A program made the position numbers and the translations under genes. Below the pieces are notes generated by a model that was given only the letters and a program-made list of their open reading frames with translations, was not told where the DNA came from and made no database searches. Below, in pieces: positions 54,301 through 62,874 of a stretch of 64,000 nt of DNA. Numbering within the stretch: the stretch's first letter is position 1; each line of letters starts with the position of its first letter. The DNA lies in contig NZ_JABBDY010000001.1 in the NCBI RefSeq assembly GCF_012847295.1, positions 744,001 to 808,000 of the forward strand. The letters are read 5' to 3'. Source of the DNA: Microbacterium sp. MF43. Its GTDB lineage: Bacteria > Actinomycetota > Actinomycetes > Actinomycetales > Microbacteriaceae.

Positions 54301-56891
54301 GCATCAAGGAGGTGCAGCTCCTCCACACCGGCGTCGAGGCGCCGGTGAGCACCAACCAGGCGCCGCTCGTCGAGGCGTGGGTCAAGCCCGGCGTCGCGAT
54401 CCCCGGTCAGGCCGACCTCGTCGGCACGGCGAAGGACGACGGCCTGCCGGCCGGGACGCTCTCGTCGCAGTGGTCGGTGGTCTCCGCCCCCGCCGGTGGC
54501 CTGGCGCTGTTCGACGCGCCGACCTCGCCGTCGACGATCGCCCGGTTCACCGCGGCCGGCACGTACGTGCTGCGTCTCACGTCGACGGACGGCGAGTGGT
54601 CGAGCTCGGTCGATGTGACGGTCCAGGGCTCGGTCGCCACGCAGGGCACGAACGTCGCGCCGTCGGGAACGCCGACGGCCGAGTACACGGCCGGCTGGAA
54701 CAACGTCAACGCGGTCAACGACGGTCGCGTTCTGCACTCGGGCGGTCAGCAGACCGACCTGTGGGGCACGTGGTCGGGCTCGCGGCCGGCGACGCGCTGG
54801 ATCCAGTACACGTGGCAGACTCCCGTGCGCATCGACAGCACCGAAGTGGCCTTCTGGTCGGACCAGACCAACGTCAGCTCGGGAGCAGGCGTCAACGTGC
54901 CCAAGGCCTGGAAGGCGCAGTACTGGAACGGCACCGGGTGGGTCGACGTGACGGGAGCCGACCAGTACGGCGTCGCGCGCACCGCGACCAACCTGACCGC
55001 ATTCGATGCCGTGACCACCACGCGCCTGCGCCTCGTGCTCAGTGCCGCCGGTCCCGGGACGGGCGCCGACCCGTACGCGGCCGTCGGCGTCAGCGAGTGG
55101 CGCGTGTTCGCCGAGGCGCCGTCGGCGATCGAGCCGATCGACGTCCGGACATCGGTGGGCGACATCCCCGAGCTTCCCGAGAAGGTCGACGCGATCTATG
55201 CCGACGGCAGCCGCTCGGCCGAGGCCGTGGCATGGGGTCCGATCACCGAGGACCAGGTCGCGTCCGAAGGCACCTTCGACGTCGTCGGCATCGTCGCGGG
55301 CTCGCCCGTACCGGCCAGGGCGTCCATCTGGGTGCGGGCCACGGCGCCGGGTCAGATCAACTCGGTGGACGCCGTGCAGGTGAAGACAGCGGCCGGAGTG
55401 GCGCCGCAGCTTCCTGCGACGGTCGGCGTGCTCTACAACGACGGCAGCCGTGAGGACCTGCCCGTGCAGTGGGAGGCGGTCGACCCGGCCGACTACGCCA
55501 CGGACGGCACCTTCACCGTGGCCGGCACCGTGCAGTCGGCGATCGCGGGCACCAAGGCCGCGACGGCGACCGTGACGGTCGGCGAGGGCGGCGGCGAGGG
55601 CCCCGACACGACGGCTCCCGTCGCGACGGTGTCGTTCTCCCCGCAGGCTCCGGCCGGCGGCTGGCACACCGGCGCGGTGAACGTCACCGCCTCGGCGACC
55701 GACAACCGCGACACGTCGCCCTCGCTCGAGGTGCAGGTCGACGGCGGAGCGTGGACGGCCTACACCGCGGCGGTCTCCGTCACGGCGGACGGCGCCCATA
55801 CCGTGCGGGCGCGTGCGACCGACGACGCGGGCAACGTCTCGCCCGTCGTGGAGACGACCTTCCGCATCGACACCACCGCGCCGACGCTCACCCCGGCCGC
55901 CGACGCGACCGCGCGCACCGTCAAGGCGACGGCCGCCGATGCCGGCTCCGGCGTGGACGCCCTCGAGTACCGCATCGACGACGACGAGGAGTGGATCGCA
56001 TACACCGGCACGATCCTCGTCGGGCTCGAGGCGACGGTGGTGCACCTGCGGGCGACCGATGAGGCGGGCAACGTCTCGGCCGTCACGGACGTCGAGGTGC
56101 CCGAGTCGGATGGCACGCACCGCCGCAACGTGGCGCTGCTCGCCACGCCGACCGCGTCGTACACGGCGGGCTGGAACACGGTGGACGGGCTCAACGACGA
56201 TGTCGCCCCGACCTCGTCCGGAGACGTCAACCCGAACGACAACGCGTTCGTGTGGGGTGCGTGGCCGCAGATCACCGACCAGTGGGTCCAGTACGAGTGG
56301 GCCGAGCCGGTGACGGTCGACGAGCTCGGCGTCTACTTCATCCAGAACCTCGACGCCGGCGGAGCCGGCATCGCGGTCCCCGAGGAGTGGACGGCGCAGT
56401 ACCTCGACGAGAACGGCGAGTGGGTCGACGTCACGGCGACGTCGGAGTACGGGGTCGAGATCGACGAGTTCAACGTCGTCACCTTCGAACCCGTCACGAC
56501 GACCGGCCTGCGCCTCGTCCTGGACGCACAGGGCACCACCGAGGGTCAGGGCAGCCTGGGCATCAAGGAGTGGCAGGTCTTCGAGGTGGCCGGCGCGCCC
56601 GACCCCTTCGACGTCGAGGTGGTCCTCACCAGCCGATGCGTCGCCGGAAAGGTCGTGCTCGTCGCGACCGCCGCCAACCATGGCGACGAGACCGTCAAGG
56701 TCGCGCTCACGACGGCATACGGCGCCAAGACGTTCGCCGCCGTCGCACCCGGCGCCAAGGCGTCGCAGGCCTTCACCACGCGCCTGAAGGACGTGCCGGC
56801 GGGCACGGTCGAGGCCGTGGTGACGGGGGTCGTCGACGACGAGACGGTCACGCAGGAGTACGCCGTCTCGCACGATCCCTTCGGCTGCTGA
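51381..56891 (+). CDS. Giant secreted modular glycosidase ((alpha/alpha)6 catalytic domain plus sugar-binding modules)
   Basis: A 1836-aa exported protein with a signal peptide ending VSPAANA. Residues ~40-830 form an (alpha/alpha)6-barrel glycosidase of the GH63/trehalase-like (MGH1-type) group, with GMFIDDLKYFRDPIYSYGPW, EYNWGAMTGNDADAVSFDW and DQNEFWSDGSADP. The order then is a discoidin-like module (~841-975), an Ig/PKD-like domain, a discoidin module (~1090-1245), two Ig-like group-4 modules (~1250-1405), Ig/OmpL47-like repeats, a third discoidin module (~1583-1740) and a C-terminal domain with one conserved cysteine near each end. Start GTG 51381 follows GAGAGGACAGACGAC. It is probably cell-surface arabinan- or galactan-directed, because a GH43 enzyme follows. 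Its exact family is uncertain. Confidence 0.75.
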   Translation: MDWTTTRKPARAAIAAIAATAVVGGCLLVSPAANAEPNADIGYPTFTGSPNPVPATGVTYTPGNQLQAILDGDIADGAGVSPEKDFWIDEMLARYGTAGSFDDTNQWLFSRGRAAFMKTHTPGTLGFQGQLAYWESIDNRGGYTIATQVNGANVTLTEDTAQRKQTPSYWRSVHRNAATGLEIVQTKFITDANVLVTNLEVKATGAAQTVTLRAASPYATVAAGQELTGTVAALNNLTTIFPRFSGDGFAPDGTALVRTVAVPAGGSTSVKLQLGLVTNEIPASRTDYDAFRAATPAAAFATHVRAYNQWWADNIPYLDTPEDNIDKTLFYRWWLMRFNFLDADIPGNDYQFPTSMEGVLGYNNAIVLTTGMFIDDLKYFRDPIYSYGPWVSAGETSKSYKFVDNPGDPANWSNSYTQYISEAAWRSYQLHGGPTAIAENLAEYAEYDVEGLIDAYDFNDNGLIEYNWGAMTGNDADAVSFDWRPGYMDRAENAYLYSNARAAADAYRVAGNDAKADEMDAFAQNVKEQILDVLWNPDSNLLEHAMADNGEHVPWKEINNYYPFTVGLMPKPGDPDYADDYVDALRLWADDKEYPIFPFYTANQADKAEAAAEGDPGSNNFSIINSTVTFRMLSRVLRDYPTDAIDEEWYKKLLYWNAWAHYQNGGDNRLPDQNEFWSDGSADPQRIGYRSWIHHTILGTTNFTMIEDAMGLRPRSDAKIELDPIDIDWDHFTANNIRYRDKDLTVTWDAPGGERHYGDAVPEGYSVFLDGELAFTVDGLGKVVYDPATGEVDAAEGLTVTAANTASVKAPQEVRFGNDARVVDLFAKAGADASDQSSGSPNLAAGKAATATFSATGRAPAAAVNGTTINEPFWGTAGSPNAKDTITIDLGSAQTFDDARVYFYNTSSSATVAGYSEPSMYAVEYRSGGQWHPVPAQARTPVYPQANFNHIQFPEVTGDALRVTVTHAAGSKTGIKEVQLLHTGVEAPVSTNQAPLVEAWVKPGVAIPGQADLVGTAKDDGLPAGTLSSQWSVVSAPAGGLALFDAPTSPSTIARFTAAGTYVLRLTSTDGEWSSSVDVTVQGSVATQGTNVAPSGTPTAEYTAGWNNVNAVNDGRVLHSGGQQTDLWGTWSGSRPATRWIQYTWQTPVRIDSTEVAFWSDQTNVSSGAGVNVPKAWKAQYWNGTGWVDVTGADQYGVARTATNLTAFDAVTTTRLRLVLSAAGPGTGADPYAAVGVSEWRVFAEAPSAIEPIDVRTSVGDIPELPEKVDAIYADGSRSAEAVAWGPITEDQVASEGTFDVVGIVAGSPVPARASIWVRATAPGQINSVDAVQVKTAAGVAPQLPATVGVLYNDGSREDLPVQWEAVDPADYATDGTFTVAGTVQSAIAGTKAATATVTVGEGGGEGPDTTAPVATVSFSPQAPAGGWHTGAVNVTASATDNRDTSPSLEVQVDGGAWTAYTAAVSVTADGAHTVRARATDDAGNVSPVVETTFRIDTTAPTLTPAADATARTVKATAADAGSGVDALEYRIDDDEEWIAYTGTILVGLEATVVHLRATDEAGNVSAVTDVEVPESDGTHRRNVALLATPTASYTAGWNTVDGLNDDVAPTSSGDVNPNDNAFVWGAWPQITDQWVQYEWAEPVTVDELGVYFIQNLDAGGAGIAVPEEWTAQYLDENGEWVDVTATSEYGVEIDEFNVVTFEPVTTTGLRLVLDAQGTTEGQGSLGIKEWQVFEVAGAPDPFDVEVVLTSRCVAGKVVLVATAANHGDETVKVALTTAYGAKTFAAVAPGAKASQAFTTRLKDVPAGTVEAVVTGVVDDETVTQEYAVSHDPFGC

Positions 56892-56895
56892 TCCA

Positions 56896-56931
56896 CGCCA
56901 GGGTGCCCGCGCCGAGCGGGCACCCCTGGCG
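56896..56931 (+). terminator. Hairpin after the giant glycosidase gene
   Basis: CGCCAGGGTGCCCGC (56896-56910) and GCGGGCACCCCTGGCG (56916-56931) pair with one bulged C and a 5-base loop. It lies right after the stop, before the small surface-protein gene, and may reduce read-through. Confidence 0.6.
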
Positions 56932-56956
56932 GCATCCGAGTCCCGAGAGGAACGTC

Positions 56957-57541
56957 ATGAACCGCACCTTCCGCACCCGCCCACCCGCCCGTCGCGCCCT
57001 GCTCGCCGCGGCGGTCGCCCTCGGCGCCCTGTCGGTCGCGCTGACGACACCCGCCGCGTACGCGGGGGTGGCGGCATCCGCGCCCGCTGTCACGGTGGCG
57101 ACGGATGCCTCGGCGCAGCCCGTACTCCACGTCGGGGTGCGCCAGGCCGGGGCGGGCGACCCCATCCCGGTCACGATCGTCGGCGCGTCGGCCGGTGAGG
57201 TCTGGCAGGTCGTGCTGGCCGCCCCCCAGACGACGCTCGGAACGCTCACGATCGGTCAGGACGGCACCGGGACGACGCTCGTGTCCCTGCCCGTCGAGAG
57301 CGATCCGGGGTCCGTCGACATCGTGGCCCGCACCGACGGCGAGGAGATCTCGACCGCACTCAGCAGCACCGGAGACCGGGAGGCCGCGGCATCCGTCCCC
57401 GTCGAGTCCGCCCCCGACCGGACGGCACCGGCGCCGTCCGCTCTTCCCGTACCCGTCCTGATCGCCGGAGGCGCGGCCGCCGCAGTCGCCGTCGCCACGA
57501 CCTTCGTGATCGTCGCGCGACGGCGACGTACGTCCCGCTGA
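56957..57541 (+). CDS. Small secreted protein with C-terminal membrane anchor
   Basis: A 194-aa protein: signal peptide (RRALLAAAVALGALSVALTT to AAYAG), a beta-rich middle of ~100 residues (PVLHVGVRQAGAGDPIPVTI, IVGASAGEVWQVVLAAPQTT), a Pro/Ala/Ser linker (APDRTAPAPSALPVP), one membrane helix (VLIAGGAAAAVAVATTFVIV) and the basic stop RRRRTSR. The end looks like a cell-wall or membrane sorting signal but lacks an LPxTG motif. The ATG at 56957 has GAGAGGAAC in front. Located between two giant exported glycosidases, it could tether them or their products at the surface (inference). Confidence 0.7.
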   Translation: MNRTFRTRPPARRALLAAAVALGALSVALTTPAAYAGVAASAPAVTVATDASAQPVLHVGVRQAGAGDPIPVTIVGASAGEVWQVVLAAPQTTLGTLTIGQDGTGTTLVSLPVESDPGSVDIVARTDGEEISTALSSTGDREAAASVPVESAPDRTAPAPSALPVPVLIAGGAAAAVAVATTFVIVARRRRTSR

Positions 57542-57614
57542 CCCACCACCCGCACCGCTTTCCCACCACCCACGCCCGCTTTTCCCCCGCACCGCCGTCC
57601 GCGGTGCCCGACGA

Positions 57615-60600
57615 ATGAGAGACAGAGTGGTTTTTCGAACCAAGAGAACGGGGAGCGCGCTCGCCGTCGGAGTGGTCGCGGCGCTGATCGCGTCGCTCGC
57701 CCCGGCGTCGGCGAGCCTCGCCGCGACCGAGAACCCCATCATCGGCGACGGGTCGGTCTACTCGGCCGACCCCAGCCTGCTGGCCGACGGCGACACGCTG
57801 TACATCCACGCCGGTCGCGACGAGGCCGGCGCCACCACCAACGACTTCATCATGAACGAGTGGCAGGCGTTCTCGACCACCGACGTCGACGGCGGCGACT
57901 GGCAGCACCACCCTTCGCTCATGCGTCCCGAGACGGTGTTCGACTGGGCGACGCCCGGGCGCGCCTACGCCGGGCAGGTCGTCAAGGGCATCGACGGCCG
58001 GTTCTACTGGTACGTGCCGGTGCACGAGGCGGCCAGCACGTCATCCGACAAGTTCGGCATCGGCGTCGCCGTGTCGAACACGCCGCTCGGACCGTGGACC
58101 GATCACGCCGGCGGGCCGATCGTGTCGCAGTCGATCCTGGGCAACGACGCCCACAACATCGACCCCACCGTGCTCGTCGACGACGGCCGCGTGTGGATGT
58201 ACTGGGGCAGCTTCAGCCGCCTCATGGCGATCGAGCTGCAGAGCGACATGAAGACGCGCATCGGCACGCCGAGCAGCATCACGAGCGGCGTGACCGGCTT
58301 CTTCGAGGCGGCGTGGCTGTTCAAGCGCGGTGCCACCTACTACCTCGCCTACGCGGCGAACAACGCCGGCCCGACGAGCACGTGCACGCCCGCGAACTAC
58401 CACGCGTGCATCGCGTACTCGACGGCGTCCAGCCCGCTCGGCCCGTGGACCTTCCGCGGTCGCATCCTCGCCCCGGTGTCGTCGACGACGAGCCACCCCG
58501 CGATCGCGGAGTTCCAGGGCGAGTGGTACATGGCCTACCACACCGCCGATGCCGTGGGCGGCAACCACTTCCGCCGCTCGGTCGCGATCGACCACCTCGA
58601 GTGGGACGACACCCAGACGCCCGCGCGCATCGTGCCCGTCACGCCGACGCCGGTGAAGGGACCGAATCTGACGCCGCGCTCGAACGTGGCGCCGTGGGCG
58701 ACCGCGTCGGCCTCGAACGAGCCGATTCCGACGCAGTACTGGATCAAGGCGCTCAACGACGAGATCATCCGCCCCAACCCGCTCCCGCCGGACATGTGGG
58801 GCAGCTGGACGGCGAACCGTCCCGCGCAGCAGTGGATCCAGTACGACTGGGACACCCCGGTCCGCGTCGACCGCGCGCGCATCAAGTTCTGGCGCGATGT
58901 CGCTCCGGGAACGGGCAACGGCGTGTCCAACCCGTCGTCGTGGGTGCTGCAGTACTGGGATGCCGGCGCGTGGAAGGACGTGCCCACGCCCAGCGGATAC
59001 CCGACGAGCACCACGGCGGTGCACGAGGTGACCTTCGGCGCCGTGACCACGTCGCGCCTGCGCGCCGTCATCAACGCGTCGCCGAACGCCGCCAACCCGC
59101 CGTCGTACTCGGCCGTCGCGGTCGAGGAGTGGGAGGTCCACGCCGACCAGCCCGACGCCGTCGCCCCCGTCGAGGTGCAGACGGTCGTCGGCACGGCGCC
59201 CGAGCTCCCCGAGACCGTGGATCTCGCCTTCGGCGACGACACGCTCGCGGCGCCGGTGCGCTGGAACGCCGTCGATCCGGCGGACGTGTCGGCGGCGGGA
59301 CAGTTCACCGTGCAGGGGTTCGTCGAGGGCTACGCCGCCGGCCTCGTGTCGGCGTCCGTGACGGTGCTCGGTGAGAGCCCCTGGCGCGCCGACCTCGCCC
59401 TCACCGGCACTCCCGAGGCCGAGGCGGCGGGAGCGGTCGAGGCTCTCAACGACGAGGCGATCGCGTACACCGGCGCCACCCACCCGGTGTGGTCGGCGGG
59501 CGGATCGAGCTGGGCCGGCTACGCGTGGGCCGAACCGGTCCGCGTGGACGGCGTCACCGCGCACTTCTGGACCGGTGACGGCGTCGCCGCACCCGAGTCG
59601 TGGAACGTGCAGGTGAAGGTCGACGGGCAGTGGCAGGACGTGACCGGTGCCGACGGCTTCCCGATCGCGGCCGGAGCGGGCAGCACCGCCTCATTCGACG
59701 CCGTCACGGCGAGCGGCGTGCGCGTCGCCCTCACAGCGGCGGGCTCGTCGGGTGTCGCGCTCTCCGAGCTCGAGGTGCACGGCGAGACGCTCGACGCCGA
59801 GGCTCCCACGGTCGCGCTCACCGCGGCCGGCGTCGAAGGGGCGAACGGCTGGTACCTGTCACCCGTGACGGTGCGTGCCACCGCCGAGGACGACCGCGAC
59901 GTGCGCACGCGCATCGAGATCGCGGTCGACGCCGGCGCCTGGCAGGCGAGCGAGAACGTGCGCTACGCCGAGGCCTCCGTGACCGGAGACGGCACCCACG
60001 CGGTGAAGGCGCGGGCGACGGATGCCGCGGCGAACGTGTCGGACGAGGCATCCCTCTCCGTCAAGATCGACGCGACCAGGCCGACCGTGACCGGGACCCT
60101 CGACATCGCCGCGCGCACCGTGCGCGCGACCGCCGCCGATACCGGATCGGGCGCCGCGGGGATCGAGTACGCGATCGACGCGCCGACGGGCTGGCAGGCC
60201 TACGGGGGGCCGGTGGCCGTCGACGAGCAGCGGCACGTCGTGTACCTGCGGTCGAAGGACGCCGCCGGGAACGTCTCGGCGCTCGCATCGGTGTCGGTGC
60301 CGCTGTCGCCAGACGCGCCGCTCGAGGGCAACATCGCCCCGATCGCGACCGCGACCGCGTCGTACACGTCGTCGTGGAACTCGGTGACCGCCGTGAACGA
60401 CGGGGCGCTCACGGGCGCATCGTGGGGCACGTGGCCGAACGTCGGCGAGCAGTGGGTGCAGCTCGAATGGGATCGCGTCGTGACCGTCGACAAGGCGGGA
60501 GTGCTGTTCTTCCGCGACTCCGCCGACACCGCGAATGCGGGCATGATCCCGCCGCGCGAGTGGAAGCTGCAGTACGTCGATCTCGCGACCGGGCAGTGGA

Positions 60601-61073
60601 AGGATGTCGTCGCCGCCGGCGCGTACGGCCGATCGTCGACCGCGATCAACGAGGTGACCTTCGCTCCCGTGACGACGACGAAGCTGCGCGCCGTCATGCA
60701 GGCGTGGGGCTCGGCGAGCGCGGGCGGGTCCAGCGGCATCCTCGAGTTCGAGGCGTGGGCGGCCGCCGCGGTCGCGCCGGCGGTGGACGTCGAGCTGTCC
60801 GTCGCGACCCGGTGCGTCGCCGGGAAGTCCGTGCTGACGACGACCGCGCGCAACAGCGATGAGGTGCCGGCGGTCGTGGCCGTGTCGACGCCTTACGGCG
60901 CGAAGACGCTGACCGTCGCGCCCGGCGCGTCCGCCTCAGCGGCGTTCTCGACCCGCCTGGCCGCCATGCCGGCGGGCGAGGTGACGGCCGAGGTGACCGC
61001 GACGGTCGACGGCGAGGACATCTCGCAGGACGAGTCGGCGAGCTACGCCGCCCGCACGTGCGGAGCAGGCTGA
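57615..61073 (+). CDS. Giant secreted GH43-family glycosidase
   Basis: A 1152-aa exported enzyme. After the signal peptide (to ASLA) comes a GH43 five-bladed propeller (~35-350). The three acids are readable in YSADPSLLADGD (Asp52), NIDPTVLVDDG (Asp183) and FFEAAWLFKRG (Glu231). Then come a discoidin module (~356-510), an Ig-like group-4 module (~518-585), a second discoidin-like module (~590-725), Ig repeats (~730-900), a third discoidin module (~905-1050) and the C-terminal two-Cys domain shared with the 1836-aa glycosidase. GH43 enzymes act on arabinose- or xylose-containing glycans. ATG 57615 is used; GTG 57627, with GAGAG ahead, is an alternative start. Confidence 0.85.
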   Translation: MRDRVVFRTKRTGSALAVGVVAALIASLAPASASLAATENPIIGDGSVYSADPSLLADGDTLYIHAGRDEAGATTNDFIMNEWQAFSTTDVDGGDWQHHPSLMRPETVFDWATPGRAYAGQVVKGIDGRFYWYVPVHEAASTSSDKFGIGVAVSNTPLGPWTDHAGGPIVSQSILGNDAHNIDPTVLVDDGRVWMYWGSFSRLMAIELQSDMKTRIGTPSSITSGVTGFFEAAWLFKRGATYYLAYAANNAGPTSTCTPANYHACIAYSTASSPLGPWTFRGRILAPVSSTTSHPAIAEFQGEWYMAYHTADAVGGNHFRRSVAIDHLEWDDTQTPARIVPVTPTPVKGPNLTPRSNVAPWATASASNEPIPTQYWIKALNDEIIRPNPLPPDMWGSWTANRPAQQWIQYDWDTPVRVDRARIKFWRDVAPGTGNGVSNPSSWVLQYWDAGAWKDVPTPSGYPTSTTAVHEVTFGAVTTSRLRAVINASPNAANPPSYSAVAVEEWEVHADQPDAVAPVEVQTVVGTAPELPETVDLAFGDDTLAAPVRWNAVDPADVSAAGQFTVQGFVEGYAAGLVSASVTVLGESPWRADLALTGTPEAEAAGAVEALNDEAIAYTGATHPVWSAGGSSWAGYAWAEPVRVDGVTAHFWTGDGVAAPESWNVQVKVDGQWQDVTGADGFPIAAGAGSTASFDAVTASGVRVALTAAGSSGVALSELEVHGETLDAEAPTVALTAAGVEGANGWYLSPVTVRATAEDDRDVRTRIEIAVDAGAWQASENVRYAEASVTGDGTHAVKARATDAAANVSDEASLSVKIDATRPTVTGTLDIAARTVRATAADTGSGAAGIEYAIDAPTGWQAYGGPVAVDEQRHVVYLRSKDAAGNVSALASVSVPLSPDAPLEGNIAPIATATASYTSSWNSVTAVNDGALTGASWGTWPNVGEQWVQLEWDRVVTVDKAGVLFFRDSADTANAGMIPPREWKLQYVDLATGQWKDVVAAGAYGRSSTAINEVTFAPVTTTKLRAVMQAWGSASAGGSSGILEFEAWAAAAVAPAVDVELSVATRCVAGKSVLTTTARNSDEVPAVVAVSTPYGAKTLTVAPGASASAAFSTRLAAMPAGEVTAEVTATVDGEDISQDESASYAARTCGAG

Positions 61074-61098
61074 CGGGTACGGCCCGCAGCTGAGACGG

Positions 61099-61138
61099 GC
61101 GGGGTCGTGCGGATGACGGGTCCACCGCACGACCCCGC
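61099..61138 (+). terminator. Perfect 14-bp hairpin after the GH43 gene
   Basis: GCGGGGTCGTGCGG (61099-61112) is exactly complementary to 61125-61138, with a 12-base loop. It starts 26 bases after the GH43 stop and precedes the ligase gene. Confidence 0.75.
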
Positions 61139-61209
61139 TGTCTGTGCCTGCTGATGGCGGCACGACGCAAGCCTCCCGCGGTGTCGCCGGGCGGTGGGAG
61201 ACTTCAGGG

Positions 61210-62736
61210 ATGCTGCTCTCGTCCGTCGTGGATGCCGCCGAGACCGTCGGCGCGACCTCGTCCCGGCTCGCCAAGGTGACGGCGCTCGCCGAGCTGCTGC
61301 GGGGCCTGGCACCCGACGAGGTCGCACCGGCGATCGGGTTCCTCGTCGCGAGCCCACGGCAGGGCAGGATCGGCGTCGGCTGGCGCAGTCTCCAGGCGGT
61401 CGATACGACGCACGCGTCCGCGCCGAGCCTCACGATCGCCGAGGTCGATGCCGCGCTCGCTTCTCTCGCCACGGCGGACGGCGCGGGCTCGGTGGCGTCC
61501 CGGCGCACACAGCTCGAGGCGCTCGCCTCGCGGGCCACGCCGGGGGAGTGGGACTTCCTCGCCCGCGTGATCCTGGGTGAGCTGCGCACCGGCGCCCTCG
61601 AGGGGGTGCTCCTCGACGCGGTCGCCAAGGCAGCGGGGGCGGATGCCTCGGCCGTCCGCCGCGCGGCCATGCTGTCGGGCGACCTGGGTGAGACCGCCCT
61701 TCTCGCACTGCACGGCGCGCCGGGCGAGCTGGAAGCCGTCGGACTCGTCGTCGGACGGCCGGTGATGCCGATGCTCGCCTCCACGGCCGGCTCGACCAGC
61801 GAGGCACTCGAGAGCATCGGCGGTCTCGCCTCCGTCGAGTACAAGCTCGATGGTGCGCGCATCCAGGTGCACCGGCACGGCGATGATGTGCGCGTCTACA
61901 CCCGCAACCTGGCCGACATCACCCATCGCGTTCCCGAGATCGTCGACGCGGTGCGCGAGCTTCCCGCCGACGAGGTGATCCTCGACGGTGAGACGCTGTC
62001 GCTCGACGAAGAGGGCGCTCCCCGGCCGTTCCAGGACACGATGGCCCGCTTCGGGACGGAGGGCGAGGCATCCGTTCTCCTGCGACCCTGGTTCTTCGAC
62101 ATCCTGCACCTCGACGGCCGCGACCTGATCGACGAGCCGCTCTCGACGCGCCTCGAGGCGCTCGACCGGGTGGCCGGACCGTCGCGCATCCCGGGTGTCG
62201 TCACCGACGACCCCGCTCGGGCCGAACAGTTCTCGCGGGAGGCGCTCGCCGCCGGCCACGAGGGGGTCATGGTGAAGGGTGTCGCGTCGGCGTACGCGGC
62301 GGGTCGCCGGGGGAAGAGCTGGCTCAAGGTGAAGCCCGTGCTGACGTTCGACCTCGTGGTGCTCGCCGTTGAATGGGGCTCGGGGCGGCGGACGGGGATG
62401 CTGTCGAATCTGCACCTCGGTGCGCTCGATCGCGACGGCGCCTTCGGCGACCCCGGCGGCTTCGTGATGGTCGGCAAGACCTTCAAGGGACTGACCGATG
62501 AGCTGCTGCGGTGGCAGACGGAGCACTTCCCGGCCATCGAGACCCATCGCTCGTCGTCCGCCGTGCACGTTCGCCCAGAGACCGTCGTCGAGATCGCCAT
62601 CGACGGCGTGCAGCGGTCCACGCGCTATCCCGGGGGCGTCGCCCTGCGCTTCGCCCGCGTCAAGGGATACCGGCCCGACAAGACTCCGCACGACGCCGAC
62701 ACCATCGATTCCCTCCGCGCGCTGCTGAAGGGCTGA
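61210..62736 (+). CDS. ATP-dependent DNA ligase
   Basis: A 508-aa ligase of the archaeal/LigB type. The N-terminal helical DNA-binding domain covers ~1-190. The nucleotidyl-transferase lysine lies in VEYKLDGARIQVHRH (~212), with motif III/IIIa residues in DEVILDGETLSLDEEG and WFFDILHLDG. Motifs IV-V are GHEGVMVKGV and KSWLKVKP. A C-terminal OB domain (~340-508) follows, including YPGGVALRFARVKGYRPDKT. Bacteria already have the NAD-dependent LigA, so this is an accessory ligase, perhaps for repair. The ATG at 61210 has AGGG close by and GAGACT 6-12 bases upstream, and may be leaderless. Confidence 0.92.
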   Translation: MLLSSVVDAAETVGATSSRLAKVTALAELLRGLAPDEVAPAIGFLVASPRQGRIGVGWRSLQAVDTTHASAPSLTIAEVDAALASLATADGAGSVASRRTQLEALASRATPGEWDFLARVILGELRTGALEGVLLDAVAKAAGADASAVRRAAMLSGDLGETALLALHGAPGELEAVGLVVGRPVMPMLASTAGSTSEALESIGGLASVEYKLDGARIQVHRHGDDVRVYTRNLADITHRVPEIVDAVRELPADEVILDGETLSLDEEGAPRPFQDTMARFGTEGEASVLLRPWFFDILHLDGRDLIDEPLSTRLEALDRVAGPSRIPGVVTDDPARAEQFSREALAAGHEGVMVKGVASAYAAGRRGKSWLKVKPVLTFDLVVLAVEWGSGRRTGMLSNLHLGALDRDGAFGDPGGFVMVGKTFKGLTDELLRWQTEHFPAIETHRSSSAVHVRPETVVEIAIDGVQRSTRYPGGVALRFARVKGYRPDKTPHDADTIDSLRALLKG

Positions 62737-62874
62737 GCCGGTCCTGAGCAAGGCCTGAGCGGAGGCTGAGGTCGCAGACGTATCGCCGCCTGCAAGCGGC
62801 GTGCGACGATGTGGGCTGGGACTGGGCCCGCGTCGAGGACGACGCGCGCTCGGTGGGGAGAATGGGGATTCACC

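Noticed and set aside
51621-56873. Minus-strand open frame of about 1750 codons antisense to the giant glycosidase
   Set aside because: Arg/His/Val-rich shadow without domain similarity.
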